A program made the translations under genes and the position numbers. 22,743 nucleotides of DNA from Bacteroidales bacterium (GTDB lineage Bacteria > Bacteroidota > Bacteroidia > Bacteroidales > P3), in the NCBI GenBank assembly GCA_900771365.1, contig CAAGNU010000228.1, forward strand, positions 1 through 22,743, written 5' to 3'. Numbering within the stretch: position 1 is the first letter of the stretch; every line of letters starts with the position of its first letter. This document shows, one piece after another, positions 15,973-22,741 of this stretch. Under the pieces are notes generated by a model, which was given only the letters and a program-made list of their open reading frames with translations, had not been told where the DNA came from and ran no database searches.

Positions 15973-18095
15973 TAAACAGTCCAAGTGAGGCCGAGGCGGA
16001 AGTTGCGTCCCATCATGGGGTAGTTCTTCACCACCTCGTACTGCACATCCAAGAGATTGAGCACCTGCACTTTCAGCTTGAGCGCACTCTCCTTGAATCG
16101 AAACTCGTGGCTGAGCGTGATGCCGTGGTCGGCATAGCCCTGTAGGCGGCAGGCCTCGGTGTTCTGCTGCATGGCGTAGCGTTCGCCCACGAGGGTGAGC
16201 GTGTAGCCCACATCGACCCACGGCGAGGAGGCTATGAAGGTGACATTCCCGCTGTGGCGCGGGGTGTAGGGTATCTGGTTGCGATAGGTCTTGCTGGAGG
16301 GGTCTGTGACATCCACGGCATACTGGTAGGAGTAGCCCGCACGAAGCTCTATGCCGACCTTTCTCATTGGCAGTTCCACCCTATAGTCCCCTATGACATC
16401 GAGGCCGAGGATTTCCACCTCGCCGAGGTTGGCCATAGACCAGAGGAACATGTTCTGCGTAGGAACGGCTATAATCTTGTCGCTCACGCGGTTGTAATAT
16501 CCGTTCACAGCCATGTTGCAATATCTTTCGGAGAAATGATTCCCTAAGCGGTTCAGATAGTGCCTATAGTCGTGATAGGACATCCCTATGTTGTGCTGGC
16601 TGGCCTTCTCAGGGCGGAGGCTGCGGCCCACGGTGAAATAGTAGAGCTCGTTGAAATTGGGCACACGGTAGGTCTCCTTGTAGAAATAGCGCAGCGTGAG
16701 GTGCTCCCAAGCGTAGGAGGCCCCGGCGTAAGGCGACAGCCGCATGTAGGGGGCTGACGCCGCGGCCTGCTCTCGGTCGCGCATCCAGGTGCCGAGGAGG
16801 TGGGCGTTGAGGCGGAGCCCCCTATCGCCCACACCGCCGCGATATGCTGCGGCCAGCACCCCCATGGCCGTGAGGCGCTGCACCTCGCTGTGGGCAGAGA
16901 GGTTGCTGCTGAGATGGCTCACTGCCTCGTCGGCCGAGAGGCTCAGCGAGAGCCTGTCGTCACAAAGGCGGTAGCGGAAGGCCTGCGAGAGGTAGCCCTC
17001 CTGCTGGCCGTATACGTTACGGATGAGGCCCGAGGGGGTGCGGGCCGCCGTGTCCTCATAGACATCCTGGCTCTGCTGGTATTTGCCCGAGAGGCGCACA
17101 TCCAGCCGCTCACCCTCCTTGGTGTAGGAGCCTTGGGCGAAGAAAAGTCCCTCCTCGCTGTGCTCCGATCCCTTGGCGGCATAATAGACCACGGGACCTG
17201 GCAGGGCATGGAAGCCGCTCACGGCGTGAGCCTTGAGGGTGAGCTTCCGACAGTCATCTATCCGCAGGAAATAGTCGGCATTCAGCGTCGTGAGGCGCAT
17301 CTGCGAGTTCTCCCGCACCTCGCGCGACGAGCTGTCGCCGTGGCTGGGGGTATAGTAGAGCGTGTAGGGGTAGTCGCCCTCAGAGCGTGTATGGCTTGCC
17401 GAGAGCGAGAGCTTGCTGCGATGTCCTAATTTCTGATTATAGGTGAACGACGGGGCCATGTAGCCGAAGGAGCCGCCTTCGAGTCCGAAGCGCAGGCCTA
17501 TGGGACGGCGATAGAAACGCGGCTCCTCCGTGGTCATGCTCAGCACGCTGCCGGCCGCGTAGGCCCGCGCCGACTGCAAGGCGCCATCCTCCTGCCCGTT
17601 GAAGAACGCCACGGCAGCGTTCCCCGCCAGCATGTAGCGCCCCAGGTCCACCTGCCCGTTCTGGCAGTCGTTCACCGCCACGCCGTCTATCACCAGCGTG
17701 CTGAACTGGCTGCCGAGGCCGCGGGCCGAGACGGTCTTCACGCCGCCCACGCCGCCGTAGTCCTTGAGGGTCACACCCGTGAAGCGCTTCATGGCGTCGC
17801 TCAGCAGCACCTCGCCCAGACATTCCATCTCCTCCGAGGTGGCAATCTGCGCGGGCGTCTGGGCAAACGTGGGCGACGGCTGCCCGCCACGACTCTCCAC
17901 GCTCACCTCGGGGAGCGTGGACGCGCGCCTGGCGGTATCCTGCGCGGCACACGGGTGCGGCTGCACCATAATCATAAGCATAACGACACACGCTGCCTTT
18001 GCAAAAGCATTCGCTTTAGCAGCACTGGACTTCAATGTCTCACAGACATTCGATAACGGTGGCGGCCCAAAGAGCCTGTTCTTTCTTCCTTCCAT
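15972..18095 (-). CDS. btuB: TonB-dependent vitamin B12 receptor BtuB
   Basis: I use ATG 18095 (707 residues); the frame can be extended three codons to a GTG. A signal sequence with a long N-region ends near HPCAAQ. The plug domain follows, with LPEVSVESRG near its start, then DAMKRFTGVTLKDYGGVGGVKTVSARGLGSQ represented by its SARGLGSQFSTLVIDGVAVND core, which matches TonB-dependent receptor plugs. The remainder is a 22-strand barrel, including YKETYRVPNFNELYY and the late VQVLNLLDVQYEVVKNYPM typical of vitamin B12/siderophore receptors. It ends GLTWTV rather than in Phe. The protein imports cobalamin across the outer membrane with TonB energy. Substrate assignment rests mainly on the cobalamin riboswitch in its leader and on btuG downstream. 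Confidence 0.9.
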   Translation of the reverse strand: MEGRKNRLFGPPPLSNVCETLKSSAAKANAFAKAACVVMLMIMVQPHPCAAQDTARRASTLPEVSVESRGGQPSPTFAQTPAQIATSEEMECLGEVLLSDAMKRFTGVTLKDYGGVGGVKTVSARGLGSQFSTLVIDGVAVNDCQNGQVDLGRYMLAGNAAVAFFNGQEDGALQSARAYAAGSVLSMTTEEPRFYRRPIGLRFGLEGGSFGYMAPSFTYNQKLGHRSKLSLSASHTRSEGDYPYTLYYTPSHGDSSSREVRENSQMRLTTLNADYFLRIDDCRKLTLKAHAVSGFHALPGPVVYYAAKGSEHSEEGLFFAQGSYTKEGERLDVRLSGKYQQSQDVYEDTAARTPSGLIRNVYGQQEGYLSQAFRYRLCDDRLSLSLSADEAVSHLSSNLSAHSEVQRLTAMGVLAAAYRGGVGDRGLRLNAHLLGTWMRDREQAAASAPYMRLSPYAGASYAWEHLTLRYFYKETYRVPNFNELYYFTVGRSLRPEKASQHNIGMSYHDYRHYLNRLGNHFSERYCNMAVNGYYNRVSDKIIAVPTQNMFLWSMANLGEVEILGLDVIGDYRVELPMRKVGIELRAGYSYQYAVDVTDPSSKTYRNQIPYTPRHSGNVTFIASSPWVDVGYTLTLVGERYAMQQNTEACRLQGYADHGITLSHEFRFKESALKLKVQVLNLLDVQYEVVKNYPMMGRNFRLGLTWTV

Positions 18096-18133
18096 GAAAT
18101 TCACTTCCCTTTCCTCGAGGGCGGTTAAATTAC

Positions 18134-18388
18134 GGTTTGGCAGGTCTTCTGACTTTGCCTCGCCTCGGTCTGCTGCCTTCCCATGCGACTATAGCGCCGC
18201 ACAGTGGCTTCTCTATAGAGATTTGAGGATTAGGAGATTTGAAGTCTTGATGACGGCTTCCGCCCAACTCTTAACTCTTAATTCTTAACTCTTAACTATT
18301 TCAGACCTCGGCTCTTGAGGCTTACAGCAGCGGGACTGTCCAGGACTCTCACCTGGTTCCCTTTTGACGCCTTCGTGGCGACCAAATC
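18134..18388 (-). ncRNA. cobalamin riboswitch controlling btuB-btuG
   Basis: Read on the minus strand, the conserved elements appear in order. GATTTGG opens P1 (near 18388). GGGAACCAGGTGAGAGTCC follows from 18361, then CAGTCCCGCTGCTGTAAG ending at 18321. The B12-box GCCACTG (18208-18202), GGGAAGGC and AGTCAGAAGACCTGCC come next, and CCAAACC closes P1 at about 18134. These match the known AdoCbl/cobalamin riboswitch core. By family knowledge, B12 binding lowers expression of the downstream genes, here about 40 bases before btuB. The segment between CTGTAAG and GCCACTG is about 112 nt. It contains octamer and heptamer repeats plus a GC-rich tag, making this riboswitch unusually large. Confidence 0.93.
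18220..18300. repeat. octamer repeat, GC-rich tag and heptamer array inside the riboswitch
   Basis: Three 8-bp units (GATTTGAG, GATTAGGA, GATTTGAA) occupy 18220-18243. The tag GACGGCTTCCGCCC is at 18252-18265. Five 7-bp units follow directly (18266-18300): AACTCTT three times, AATTCTT and AACTATT once each. All fall in the variable segment of the cobalamin riboswitch. Confidence 0.8.
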
Positions 18389-18393
18389 GGCTG

Positions 18394-18401
18394 CAAAATT
18401 A
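18394..18401 (-). promoter_or_regulatory. promoter -7 element of the btuB-btuG transcript
   Basis: TAATTTTG on the minus strand, preceded by GTTG and an eight-A run, sits just upstream of the riboswitch. The plus-strand string TGCAAAATTACAAC followed by eight T is identical to the one at 14448. The implied transcript would start within a few bases of the riboswitch P1 stem. Confidence 0.7.
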
Positions 18402-18682
18402 CAACTTTTTTTTCACATAGCAAGAATTTACATCTAATTATTCACGCCAATCGGAAAGCCTTGCCTGACACGCCCTCTCCTCGACTATTTCATTAGTCGG
18501 TAATTTACAGCAAATTATTCACAGACAACCCAACGGACAATTCATGACAATTTTCTGTTTAAACTATCCAAAAAAAGTTTTCCACCCACCGAGAAATCCG
18601 CCCCGTTCCCACCCTTCCTGCCCGCCAAAAAGACAGAAAATCCCACACACAAAGCCCCCCCGCGCCACCTTCGCCCCACCTC
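18402..18682. other. non-coding stretch, AT-rich then strongly C-rich
   Basis: No credible gene is visible. The left part is AT-rich and holds a small inverted repeat, CGACTA/TAGTCG (18482-18499), and two copies of AATTATTCAC. From about 18580 the plus strand becomes very C-rich and G-poor, leading into the 11-bp-period array that begins at 18683. Confidence 0.6.
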
Positions 18683-18830
18683 CCACCCTCGCCCTCCTTG
18701 CGCCCTTCTTTCGCCCTTCCTTCGCCGTAAGTCCGAGGTAAGTCCGACGTAGGTCCGAGGCTTTTTCGCCCTTTTGTCGGACCTACGTCGGAGCTACCTC
18801 GGAGCTACGGCGAAGCTACCCCGAAGCTGC
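18683..18830. repeat. 11-bp-period array with a head-to-head reversal
   Basis: Eight successive 11-bp units run from 18683 to 18770. The first four end CGCC and are C-rich; the next three are GTAAGTCCGAG, GTAAGTCCGAC and GTAGGTCCGAG; the eighth is GCTTTTTCGCC. After a 5-bp break, five units run in the reverse orientation from 18776 to 18830, such as GTCGGACCTAC, GTCGGAGCTAC and GGCGAAGCTAC. The reverse complement of the right half follows the left half unit by unit, including the unit endings GCC, GAG and GAC, so the array forms a long imperfect hairpin around a 16-base centre. Confidence 0.85.
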
Positions 18831-18900
18831 TGCTATGAAAAAACGGCCCCTCACGGAGCCTCAATCGGCCCCACTCGGAACCCTCTTGGAGCTCTCAAAA

Positions 18901-19017
18901 CAAAAAAATGGGGGGGGGGATTGTGCGTATATGAAAAAACATGCGCGATTTTGCACTTCGAAAAAAGTGGTTTATTGTGGATTTTTTGCACAACAAATTG
19001 TTTTACAACAGATAGCA
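18901..19017 (+). repeat. promoter-leader element, copy 1
   Basis: This stretch aligns along its length with 22584-22695. Shared parts are an A-run followed by ATGGG, GCGTATATGAAAAAA, ATTTTGCA and the identical 20-mer CACAACAAATTGTTTTACAA (18989-19008). The -33/-7 pair is degraded here (TGTG at 18922-18925, CGATTTTG at 18946-18953, 20-nt spacer). A run of ten G (18910-18919) lies just upstream of the -33 position. Confidence 0.8.
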
Positions 19018-19043
19018 GGATAGTTACCATAAAAATATCAATT

Positions 19044-19082
19044 ATGAGGATGGAATATTATTGCTGCTGTTGTAACTGTTAA
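19044..19082 (+). CDS. 12-codon polycysteine mini-ORF, candidate leader peptide
   Basis: ATG at 19044 opens a 12-codon frame reading MRMEYYCCCCNC, then TAA at 19080. An internal ATG at 19050 would give 10 residues. It lies about 90 bases after the -7 position of promoter-leader copy 1 and is preceded by AT-rich sequence, as usual for translation starts in this phylum. Its stop codon is directly followed by the promoter of the 19199 gene. Five Cys in the last six codons would make its translation sensitive to cysteine supply. Polycysteine upstream frames with such a regulatory role are known in mycobacteria. No family of this peptide is known to me and expression is unproven. Confidence 0.4.
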   Translation: MRMEYYCCCCNC

Positions 19083-19085
19083 AAA

Positions 19086-19117
19086 TTTGCGAGATACTTT
19101 TTTTTTTCATATATTTG
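19086..19117 (+). promoter_or_regulatory. Bacteroidota-type promoter for the 19199 gene
   Basis: TTTG (19086-19089), a 20-nt spacer and TATATTTG (19110-19117) match the phylum consensus exactly. The start codon at 19199 is about 80 bases downstream, leaving an A-rich leader. A ten-T run fills the spacer. Confidence 0.8.
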
Positions 19118-19198
19118 CAGTTGAAATATCATCGTAATAGAAACGAACAACATATTGACAATCAGCTAAATTAATCAACAACTAAAATAATCAGAATT

Positions 19199-20791
19199 AT
19201 GAAAAGTAGACGTTTACCTCTAATTTTCAAGGGGGAGAGGACGCGAAAAGCCCTTGCAACAATGGCATTAGTTCTTGTGCTGAATGTTCCTATAGCATAC
19301 GGACAGCAAAATCAGCTTAGCACGGCAAGCATGGTATCTCCCACCACAATCACAAGGAACTGGAACGACCGTTCCCAGATTATCTACTCGCAAAATAGAT
19401 GCTATGACCAAGGCCTTGGTGCTGATGTGTCAAACTCTCAATTCATTCTTGCCCCATACGATTCCACACATATAAAAATATCCAAGGCTTTGCCGATAAG
19501 CCAGAATGTGTACATTACCGACATGGAGGTACTCGAAGACACGCTCTTCTTCTGTGGACGTCTGTATCAAGACTCAGCAGGAACTGCTCTGCAAAGAGGC
19601 CTTATCGGCTACTTCAGTATCCCGGACATGTTCTATGGGACGGAGGATTTCCATATTCTACAATTCAGCAGATACCCCATTCCCACGACAATGAGCGATA
19701 GCACTCTCACAGGATATGCGCAGTCTCAATATATTCATATAAAGTACCCCACTAAGCTGGAAGTATTCAAGACCGATAGCGGCATGCACATTGCTTGCGT
19801 AGGCTTATGGGGAAGTAATTCCATCGCGGAGTCCTACTATGACTATTTTGTTGCCGACGTCGTTCACAAGTTCAACACCAACCATTGGTGGTACTACGTT
19901 TCTATAGGAAACCACACTGAGGCATATTCCGACATAGCTGTAACAGATAATTACATTGCTACCATAGCGACTAAGTATGACGGAGTAAATCCGAATAGCG
20001 ATGTCATGTACTCTCGGCTGTTCTACCGTCCTACGACGGTTAGCCCATACAGCTCTAACAGTGGCGTTTCAAACATGTTCCAGTCTTTTTCAAGCAGTTT
20101 GCAGCCGTTGTATCAATATCTTTTTGATTGGATTCCTGCCGAGGGGAATTATCTGAATCCCCATATAATCCATACTCATGGCGACTCGTTAGCCGTTGTG
20201 GTTCTTTCAAAGTATAGGCCACACAAAGCGTTCGGCACCGTTGTGACCCATGCGGCTATTGCAGATATGCTGCGCGCTACGGGAAGAAGGTGGGCACCCA
20301 TATATCCAACAGGCGACATGACAATCGGTATCTCCACATCGGATGAGCCATACGAAGCCATTGAGGGGCTTGGCGAGGACACGACGAATGCAGAAGTCCT
20401 CATAGTTCCGAGTATCACGCTATCCCGTGTTATACAGCCTCTGTATAGTCGAATTATCAATCAGCAAGACCCTACCGACTATTCTTGCGACCCTTATACT
20501 TGGACGATACCAGAAGTCCGATACAACCGCAGAGACCATGAGATGCTTGTCGTCACATCCGACAAATACCCATTCCGATACTATCGAGACTCGGTCATCT
20601 ACGCGTTCGACATATACGACACAGCTGCACCTGTGAAAGAATATTGGCGTCCGCGACACGATATTTCAATAGTCTCCGTTGATACGCTGCAAACATCAGA
20701 TGGAATTTGCCTATCAGGAGACGAAAAGCAAAATACCTCATTATTGTTCGGGACGCAATACCTAAAAAAACAGACTCATACGACTGCTTAA
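19199..20791 (+). CDS. secreted protein of unknown function, frame changes near its end
   Basis: The uninterrupted frame gives 530 residues. A signal peptide with a long basic N-region (MKSRRLPLIFKGERTRK) and hydrophobic core (ATMALVLVLNVPIAYGQ) is clear. The mature part is rich in Tyr, Ser and Asp and has repeated strand-like stretches such as VYITDMEVLEDTLFFCGRL, IAVTDNYIATIATKYDG and RDSVIYAFDIYD, suggesting a propeller-like fold; I recognise no family. This frame ends at 20791 without a sorting domain. Slipping back one base in the A-run at 20764-20770 leads to a continuation (20770-20991) containing a PNPS motif. Composition is more AT-rich than the genes to the left. A well-matched promoter lies upstream, and the next gene follows in the same direction. 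Confidence 0.75.
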   Translation: MKSRRLPLIFKGERTRKALATMALVLVLNVPIAYGQQNQLSTASMVSPTTITRNWNDRSQIIYSQNRCYDQGLGADVSNSQFILAPYDSTHIKISKALPISQNVYITDMEVLEDTLFFCGRLYQDSAGTALQRGLIGYFSIPDMFYGTEDFHILQFSRYPIPTTMSDSTLTGYAQSQYIHIKYPTKLEVFKTDSGMHIACVGLWGSNSIAESYYDYFVADVVHKFNTNHWWYYVSIGNHTEAYSDIAVTDNYIATIATKYDGVNPNSDVMYSRLFYRPTTVSPYSSNSGVSNMFQSFSSSLQPLYQYLFDWIPAEGNYLNPHIIHTHGDSLAVVVLSKYRPHKAFGTVVTHAAIADMLRATGRRWAPIYPTGDMTIGISTSDEPYEAIEGLGEDTTNAEVLIVPSITLSRVIQPLYSRIINQQDPTDYSCDPYTWTIPEVRYNRRDHEMLVVTSDKYPFRYYRDSVIYAFDIYDTAAPVKEYWRPRHDISIVSVDTLQTSDGICLSGDEKQNTSLLFGTQYLKKQTHTTA

Positions 20792-20991
20792 AAGCGGACG
20801 ATATAATATCGTATCAACCAGATAGTAAGATAGGCATAAACAATACTTTTGGAGAAAGTGTACTTAGCAGTTTCTGCGTGGATGATTACGTAGATATAAT
20901 AAATAGTATCACATATCATGCTTTTCAAATTAATGTTGTAACACCTAACCCAAGTGTCAATACTTTGCCGGTAAAATCATTTTGTAAATAA
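20764..20991 (+). pseudogene. -1 frame continuation of the 19199 gene with a truncated sorting domain
   Basis: After the seven-A run (20764-20770), reading shifted back one base continues KKTDSYDCLKADD, goes on for about 70 codons and ends INVVTPNPSVNTLPVKSFCK at stop 20989-20991. PNPS preceded by a short hydrophobic strand is how T9SS type A domains begin, but only about 15 residues remain where about 70 are expected. The next gene starts 20 bases later. The shift could be a lost A, a sequencing error, or slippage at the run. Confidence 0.6.
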
Positions 20992-21011
20992 CTTCAAACC
21001 ATACTTATATT

Positions 21012-22370
21012 ATGAAAAAGATAATCATATATGCCATCCTATCCATGATTTGTAACGGAGTAATATATGCCCAGTATGTGCAAGTCTCTCATCCGCGGGA
21101 CACTATTAACTACCCCGATACAACTTATTTTTTCAATAATTGGGTCGATTCTGCTAGTATGCGTCATCCTACATATCGATGCCACAAACAAAGGATTGAA
21201 AATCCAGCAGTCATGGAAAAAGCCATTCAGTACCACACGGACACACCGCTTAATATCATAGGCATCGCTGCCGCCATTTGGACGGGTAATGAGGCGGAAC
21301 TTATGGTTTTTTTGCCTCCGACCTATCGGTGGACTATCGCCCCTTTTGCTGACAGCACATTCGACAACTGGGTGGAGTACCTGCGGCTATATGACGCCAC
21401 CGATACGGGTCTGGTGCTGCTGGCCGAAGGTGGGTACAATGCTTTGGATACAGCCCGATGCCTGCGGTCTTACTTCAACGTGAACCTCGATAATTCACAT
21501 GGTGGTTGGGACGTATACACTGGGCAGGACACCGTGAAATCAACAATTGTGCCTATCTATGAGGTTTTCTTTGAAAAGCCTATCACCGTAACGGACTCCT
21601 TCTATGTGGCCTCGACCAATTATCATTGCGCCTTTGACGAGGAAACGCAAACCTTGGCTGGTTGGGAGGCCATGCTCGAAGGTGTTAAAGGGTTTGGACT
21701 AGACTATGAATCAGAACCGTGCATGCCACAAATTATTTATGGATTAGACCGCTATGGTAATGAATATTGGGGATTGGGGGATGCTCAATTCTGCATTTGG
21801 GCTATCATGGACACTACGCCAATCATGGTTGATACCTGCAAGACTGTGAGCAACATCGCCGTGGAGCAGGATTCTGCGGGAGCATACATCACCTGGCAGG
21901 GTGGCGACCACAATAGGAAATGGCAGGTGGCCTACGGCCGTGCTGACGAGGATCCCGAGGGCTATGCCGTGTTCAACACCACCTCGGAAAGTTTCAGCCT
22001 CCTATACCTCATCCCAGGCGTGGAGTATGCCGTGAGAGTGCGTGGCAACTGCTTCGACGACACCACCTTTAGCGACTGGAGCGACACGGTGCGGTTCGTC
22101 CGCCAAGGCATGCCCGCAGACATCGATGAAGCCTTGCAGCCCTGCACCTCCGTCACGCCCAACCCAGCCAGCAGCAGGGTGACGGTCACCTCGGCCTTCG
22201 ACATTAGCCGCATCACCTTCTACGACATGCAGGGCCGCGCCGTGCTCAGCACTGAGGCCCAAGGCCTCACGGCCACGCTCAACGTGCAGGGCCTCCCCGC
22301 AGGCTCCTACGTGGTGGGCATCACCACCAGCCGGGGCCTCAGCACTCGCAAACTCGTCATAGAGCGGTAG
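21012..22370 (+). CDS. T9SS cargo protein with fibronectin type III domain
   Basis: The 452 residues start with a signal peptide, MKKIIIYAILSMICNGVIYAQ. The N-terminal 270 residues form an unassigned domain with recurring Trp and Tyr. Residues about 274-365 are a fibronectin type III domain: VSNIAVEQDSAGAYITWQGG, then KWQVAYGR, LIPGVEYAVRVRGNC and FSDWSDTVRF. The last 75 residues are a T9SS type A sorting domain: VTPNPASSRVTV, ITFYDMQGRAVL, LPAGSYVVGI and LSTRKLVIER. The first part is visibly AT-rich while the FN3 and sorting domains are GC-rich with many G/C-ending codons, as if two origins were joined near 21830. The gene starts 20 bases after the frame continuation upstream and is probably co-transcribed with it. 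Confidence 0.85.
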   Translation: MKKIIIYAILSMICNGVIYAQYVQVSHPRDTINYPDTTYFFNNWVDSASMRHPTYRCHKQRIENPAVMEKAIQYHTDTPLNIIGIAAAIWTGNEAELMVFLPPTYRWTIAPFADSTFDNWVEYLRLYDATDTGLVLLAEGGYNALDTARCLRSYFNVNLDNSHGGWDVYTGQDTVKSTIVPIYEVFFEKPITVTDSFYVASTNYHCAFDEETQTLAGWEAMLEGVKGFGLDYESEPCMPQIIYGLDRYGNEYWGLGDAQFCIWAIMDTTPIMVDTCKTVSNIAVEQDSAGAYITWQGGDHNRKWQVAYGRADEDPEGYAVFNTTSESFSLLYLIPGVEYAVRVRGNCFDDTTFSDWSDTVRFVRQGMPADIDEALQPCTSVTPNPASSRVTVTSAFDISRITFYDMQGRAVLSTEAQGLTATLNVQGLPAGSYVVGITTSRGLSTRKLVIER

Positions 22371-22413
22371 CCATCCCCGGCATCTAATGCCCGTGGCACT
22401 GTAAAACATCGCG

Positions 22414-22466
22414 ATAGCTGACGTTGTCTCGCAATTAGAGCAGCGTCAGCTATTCGTGTCTCGCAA
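22414..22466. terminator. 10-bp inverted repeat with overlapping direct repeat
   Basis: ATAGCTGACG (22414-22423) and CGTCAGCTAT (22444-22453) are perfectly complementary around a 20-base centre. TGTCTCGCAA occurs at 22425-22434 and again at 22457-22466. It lies 44 bases after the stop of the T9SS cargo gene, so a terminator or RNA-stability hairpin is likely. There is no T-run directly after the stem. Confidence 0.5.
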
Positions 22467-22583
22467 AGCGGGATTCTATTGGGTATGCACATTCTTCCTA
22501 TAAGCACATCGTATGAGCAGCAATTCACGTCCAGCCATGCCCCTTTTTATGGAAGTTCAATATAGCAATACCGACGTAAAGGA

Positions 22584-22695
22584 CAAAAATGGGAAAAAAT
22601 TTGCGTATATGAAAAAATATGTGTAATTTTGCAAATCGAGAGAGAGTTGTTTGCCTCGTTTTTTTACACAACAAATTGTTTTACAATAAATAACA
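22584..22695 (+). promoter_or_regulatory. promoter-leader element, copy 2
   Basis: TTTG (22600-22603), a 20-nt spacer and TAATTTTG (22624-22631) match the Bacteroidota promoter consensus perfectly. The leader then carries the 20-mer CACAACAAATTGTTTTACAA (22667-22686), identical to copy 1, with a small AACAA-A-TTGTT dyad. Where copy 1 has ten G, this copy has GGG followed by A. It should drive a gene beyond the right edge. Confidence 0.8.
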
Positions 22696-22709
22696 ACAAC
22701 GGCACACAC

Positions 22710-22741
22710 AAAAAAAAAAAAAAAAAATAAAAAAAAAAAAA
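22710..22741. other. A-rich low-complexity end of the window
   Basis: Eighteen A, one T and thirteen A occur in succession just before the right edge. This may be a genuine A-rich leader, or the homopolymer where an assembly stopped. Confidence 0.6.

Noticed and set aside
18544..18741. A 65-codon Pro/Arg-rich frame
   Set aside because: It arises from C-rich low-complexity DNA and runs into the 11-bp array; no homology or start signal is visible.
18774..19043. Upstream 90 codons of the frame that ends in the polycysteine peptide
   Set aside because: This part begins inside the 11-bp array and crosses the ten-G run and the promoter, so only the last 12 codons are a plausible translated unit.
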